64,000 bases of DNA, from positions 4,067,515 to 4,131,514 of the forward strand of contig LS997562.1 in assembly GCA_000469685.2 (NCBI GenBank), written 5' to 3'. Shown in pieces: positions 60,573 to 64,000 of this stretch. A program made the position numbers and the translations under genes. The number at the start of each line of letters is the position of its first letter. Position 1 is the stretch's first letter. Under the pieces are notes generated by a model. The model was not told the origin of the DNA. It searched no databases and was given only the letters and a program-made list of their open reading frames with translations. The DNA comes from Haemonchus contortus. Taxonomy: Eukaryota > Nematoda > Chromadorea > Rhabditida > Trichostrongylidae.

Positions 60573-60878
60573 CGGAATGCGCCACGCACGCGATCCCCAT
60601 TCAAAGTCGCAGGGCGTTTTTGAATGCGTGCGATTTACAATCAACATTGTAGCAGCCTTTTTGGGTTTTAAATGCGTATGTGGCCTATACAATGATTTGC
60701 GATGGCCACCAGCTGTACGAACTGGTTTCTTTTATCTCTTGGACCATTCTCGTACCATTGACGAAGTCGTGAAAGGCTTGTTGGCCTAGGCGAGCATCTA
60801 TTCAGGATTTGATCGCCGGACCACGGACATGTAGCAGTGCGCCATTTGCCACTACACCACATCCATCCGAAAAGGGCA
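60573..60878 (-). mobile_element. tRNA-derived SINE with an internal tail duplication
   Basis: On the minus strand the head reads GATGGATGTGGTGTAGTGGC then AAATGGCGCACTGCTACATG, with B-box-like GGCGATCAAATCC. It continues with GCTCGCCTAGGCCAACAAGC. The 3' end at the low-coordinate side is GGAATGCGCCACGCACGCGA. A segment around 60618-60672 appears partly duplicated (GAATGCGT then AAATGCGTATG). Confidence 0.75.
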
Positions 60879-61609
60879 ATGTCGATGAGAAATGGTGCTT
60901 CATTCTATTTGCTGAATTGCGAGGAGAGGGGAAGGGACTGTACAATAATTGGAGAGGTATGGTTGGCATGTGTGGGCATGTGGCCCTACTAATGTAATCG
61001 TGTACCATGTCAATTCAGTACCATTGTAAAGCGTATACCATATGGGCTCTGTCTTTGTTCACTATCTCGCTCTCCGAAGTTCAGCGTATAGTCAGTTCAT
61101 TGTGGTGAACTGTCTGCAGTTGTCAAAAAAAATCGTCGTCAGTACAACTATCGTACAAATTTCCTCTTTTGACCTTCCCACTTCCGCTAGATTTATCAGT
61201 TCTGTACAAAGTCGGATTTGACCCTGCTAATAGGGCTCCACTATGCTCATAGCCTGTATAGGCTCATCTGATGGAATGATTGGCAAGTGATAAGAGCATT
61301 AATGTTCTCCAGAACCCAAGATCGTGCAAACCTTTAGAACAATACATAATTTTTCGTGTTCTTTTCTAGATTTGTTCTGAACAAGTTTCCTTCCTTTCCC
61401 TTTCTCCAATGTGTGAAGGACATTTCGAGCTCATGACGTTGTTCTCTTCTCAATTTGATGGTCTTTAACGTAACATGGCCTTGTACACGACCTTGCAATA
61501 GGAGGGTCATGTGTCAATGTGTATCTGCTTAATCACGTTGTTCTCATGAGTCATTCTTGTATTCCAATCCGTCTTTGTTCTGCCACTTTGCTTACTTACA
61601 TTTCTAGCG
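60879..61609. other. Upstream region of the san-1-like gene
   Basis: No gene seen. Contains the presumed promoter and outron. Confidence 0.45.
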
Positions 61610-63472
61610 ATGTCCGGTGGCGATTCCGAAGAAGGATCGTCACAGCCCGCCCCATCAGAATTCGAATGGGAGTTGTGCCGCGAGAATATTAAGCCTCTCA
61701 AAACAGGACGTCGTGTTGAAGCGATAAATCAGGTATTTTTGCCCTTACTTTCTCCCTTTCATTCTTTTCTTAAGGTAACACGACACGTCCTCTTTTTAGG
61801 CTCTTGCTCTGAGCGCATACGGCTCCAAAGCCCAGACGTTGGCAACACAGAAATTCGATGAAATCATGGAAATGTGTGAGACATCACCAGATCCTCTCAA
61901 GCACTGTCTTGAATTCTGCACCTGGTTCGACCAAACGTTTCCACATGGACGTCAGCGATTATATTACTCGTTACTATGGAAAATAGTACACAAGTAAGAC
62001 CACTCGTACTCAGAAACTCACTCAGCTCTATTTGGGTTTTGCCATCGAACGATCATTTTTAGATACGCTAAATCTCCTGAATATCTTGAAGACGAGAGAA
62101 TGTTGCGTATCTGGGAAAAGTTGGCCGATAATAGTCTGGATCATGGATGGGAAATTTACCAGCACGCAAACACCATTGGATCTTTAGTCAGGTATTTTTT
62201 GCGTATTCAAGCTGTGCTATTCATTTGCTATGTAGTTGACAATATTCGATGAGTAATGGTAGTATCCGCCGTGCACCAAAAGATTCATGCTGTTGGCATA
62301 CGTTTCCATGGTTGCTTGGTATAGATCTGAAGACATTTTATTGATATGGGTGGAATTTCGGCTTCGATGTTGGCATTGTGGCGTTGTTAGAGGGAAATAT
62401 GTTTTGGGAAAAGCGCAGAATGGGCTCTAAGTTTTTTTGATTGCCTCCTGCTCTTCCTCTCCTCCTCGCATCTGAAGGACAGTCGAACTTGGCGCTCTTA
62501 CAACACGATTCTGGTATACTTTTTCGCAGTGAAAAGGCCAAATGCCACTTTTCGCTTTTTTGCGAGCCAGTTCCTTGTACCAACCTGATTTTAGCAACCA
62601 ATGTGATGCTGATTTGCCTTGGACCGAGTTGCACTAGAGCTGGAATGTGAAATCGTTCTGATAGTTGTGGTTGTCCCTTCTCAAACCCTCAGGGATGGAT
62701 ATTTTTTCTTATTAATCTGTTTTCCGATCGCTGATAGGGCCGTAATCTTTCCGGGCATTAAAGCATATTTCGGGGGCATCTCGGGAAGCTTCGGAGTTGA
62801 TACTACAAAACTCTTGTTGAGTGTAACAAAGTTACCATTGGTGTTGTCGGTCGAACCGAGTGGATCGCTGTGGAAATTTAGTTGGCGTTCAATTTATTCT
62901 AAATGCCCGTCTAACTTCAAGAAATACGCTTTCCACAAGGTAATTGGGGGGGGGGGGGGTTGAATTGGGCTTTTTCTGTCCGTCCATTGATTGAGTCGGG
63001 CTTAAAATGAATCTGTGTGGCGAAACGAGTTAAAGGCCGAGAACGTAAAGAGTAATCTCTCCTGAACGTAATCTTTTCTCCCGACTTTCGCCTCATGAGG
63101 TGGTTGTTATTGTCCTGTTCACGACGTCGCACCAATCTATTGAAGATAAAATCTTATCGTGTAATTTTACGGTAATGCCCAGAGTTAATATTTTATGCTA
63201 TTATTTATTGTTGTAGATGTGCGCAACTATATATTCGTTGGTCTGAAGATCTGGAGATGCGAGGTGCGATAGCAGATGCGAGAGCTGTACTTCGTCGTGC
63301 TAGACGAAATGGGGCATTACCGCCGGAAGCGATAGACGATGCAGAAGACCAATTGGAAATGCGAGAAGTTCGACGCCATCTTCAAAAGGAGAATGCCGAT
63401 GATTCATGGGATGACAACGATTTGGACGAGAATGGCGAGCGAGTGGCGTTTACAAGACTGACAGGTAGCTAG
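61610..63472 (+). CDS. san-1: Spindle checkpoint protein, Mad3/BUBR1 type (no kinase domain)
   Basis: Mad3/BUBR1 proteins join Mad2 and Cdc20 in the mitotic checkpoint complex. Four exons: 61610-61732, 61800-61993, 62063-62191, 63217-63472; 702 nt, 233 aa, phases closing. The Mad3/Bub1 homology region 1 (TPR-like) runs from EFEWELCRENIKPLKTGRR (residues 17-35) through HCLEFCTWFDQTFPHGRQR and RMLRIWEKLADNSLD to YIRWSEDLEMRGAIADARAV. A KEN box follows the TPR region (QKEN, 206-208). The position of the first KEN box in BUBR1 (ELSKENVQPL) reads RCEN-like REN (24-26). No GLEBS motif or kinase is visible. The stop follows a possible donor (ACAG|GTAGCT, 63464/63465), so a further 3' exon is possible. 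The ATG lies two bases after a TTTCTAG acceptor. C. elegans SAN-1 is the likely counterpart. Confidence 0.9.
62192..63216 (+). other. 1.0-kb intron of the san-1-like gene
   Basis: Contains a 14-G homopolymer at 62946-62959 and only short unrelated frames. The other introns of this gene are under 80 bp. Confidence 0.7.
62946..62959. repeat. Poly-G tract (14 G)
   Basis: Uninterrupted guanine run on the transcribed sense strand of the last intron of the san-1-like gene. Confidence 0.9.
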
Positions 63473-63884
63473 AATCGCTAGCTCAGAGCTGTCCACCGAC
63501 GATTTCTTGGCGATTTGTTACAGAATAATTCTTTAATTATTGTTTTCGGCGACGCATTTTGGTGGTGGTGCGCCTGAACGCCTTTAAATTAAAGTTATTT
63601 ATATCCGTTTTTTGAAAATTACTTTTAAGAACCTCAATTCGGCTGATCAATTTGTTTACTCGCAGAGAGACTGTTCGTCCTATCCACTTCCCTGTTGCTG
63701 TCAAACCTGTTTTCCACAAGTTCTTTGAGATTGTGTAGGGTTGCTGTCAAAATGTCGCAGCGGACTTGGTTAAGTCGAGCTGAATCGGTGGAAGAAATGC
63801 TCAATCCTCCTTTAAATCACTTTTTCGAGAAGCGGATATATTCAAAACTAACATTTGTCTATGGAAATGTATTTGCAAAACGTA
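63473..63884. other. Spacer before the tRNA gene; short unrecognised frame from 63752
   Basis: 3' flank of the san-1-like gene. A frame from ATG 63752 (MSQRTWLSRAESVEEMLNPP) runs on across the antisense tRNA and so is unlikely to be a complete gene. It could be a first exon of a gene beyond the window. Confidence 0.35.
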
Positions 63885-63966
63885 CGATCAGGATGAGATT
63901 CGAACTCACGCGGGGAAACCCCAATGGATTAGCAGTCCATCGCCTTAACCACTCGGCCACCTGATC
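63885..63966 (-). tRNA. tRNA-Ser(GCT)
   Basis: Complete class II tRNA on the minus strand. The acceptor stem GATCAGG (5') pairs with CCTGATC (3'), with discriminator G at 63885. The D arm is GGCCGAGTGGTTAAGGC. The anticodon loop is in GGACTGCTAATCC, giving anticodon GCT for AGC/AGT serine codons. The long variable arm is TGGGGTTTCCCC and the T arm GAGTTCGAATCTC. No intron; CCA is not encoded, as expected in nuclear genes. Confidence 0.96.
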
Positions 63967-64000
63967 ACGAACTTGTGAGTCGTACGTGTCGTTGTTCGGC

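Noticed and set aside
63695..63964. 89-codon plus frame overlapping the tRNA
   Set aside because: About a third of it is the antisense of tRNA-Ser(GCT), so the open length there is incidental.

Overview
The window is nuclear DNA of a clade V (strongylid, hookworm-like) nematode. Genes are split by many short GT-AG introns with TTTCAG-type acceptors. Several start codons sit 1-10 bases after such an acceptor, as expected for spliced-leader trans-splicing. Gene models align well with Caenorhabditis/metazoan families, and the repeats include a decayed RTE-like LINE family, a tRNA-derived SINE family, a mariner pair and foldback elements. Genus cannot be fixed from the sequence alone.

Layout. 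1-7118, minus strand: a likely operon of three mitochondria-linked genes, in transcription order misc-1-like 2-oxoglutarate carrier, mrpl-41 (mL41) and the first exon of a DJ-1/djr-1 gene cut by the window edge. 7119-16288: repeat-rich spacer with LINE, SINE and tRNA-like debris. 16289-18478, plus: Erv1/ALR sulfhydryl oxidase, with a frameshifted COX7C-like gene nested in its first intron. 19783-22879, minus: PPAN/Ssf1 ribosome-biogenesis factor (lpd-6). 24918-35331, plus: RBM5/RBM10 splicing factor, 21 coding exons resolved plus one tentative first exon. 35332-54350: a 19-kb stretch with no gene I can support, holding a LINE pseudogene, SINEs and mariner copies. 54351-57964, minus: TIM44. 58664-59484: two unrecognised open frames. 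61610-63472, plus: Mad3/BUBR1-type checkpoint protein (san-1-like). 63885-63966, minus: tRNA-Ser(GCT).

Biology. Six of the nine recognised protein genes act in or at mitochondria (DJ-1, mL41, oxoglutarate carrier, COX7C, ALR, TIM44). ALR drives oxidative import into the intermembrane space, TIM44 anchors the matrix import motor, mL41 serves translation and COX7C is a respiratory subunit. The other three serve ribosome assembly (PPAN), splicing (RBM5) and the spindle checkpoint (Mad3). Exon coordinates were derived by hand; phases were checked exon by exon and close without error for the carrier (308 aa), ALR (177 aa), PPAN (459 aa), TIM44 (442 aa), the RBM5 body (863 aa) and the Mad3 protein (233 aa).

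I found no clear undescribed system. The most interesting items are the nested, frameshifted COX7C copy, the substituted first KEN box of the Mad3 protein, a GC-AG intron in TIM44, a possible synteny breakpoint in the 7-16 kb spacer, and the uncatalogued SINE and foldback families.
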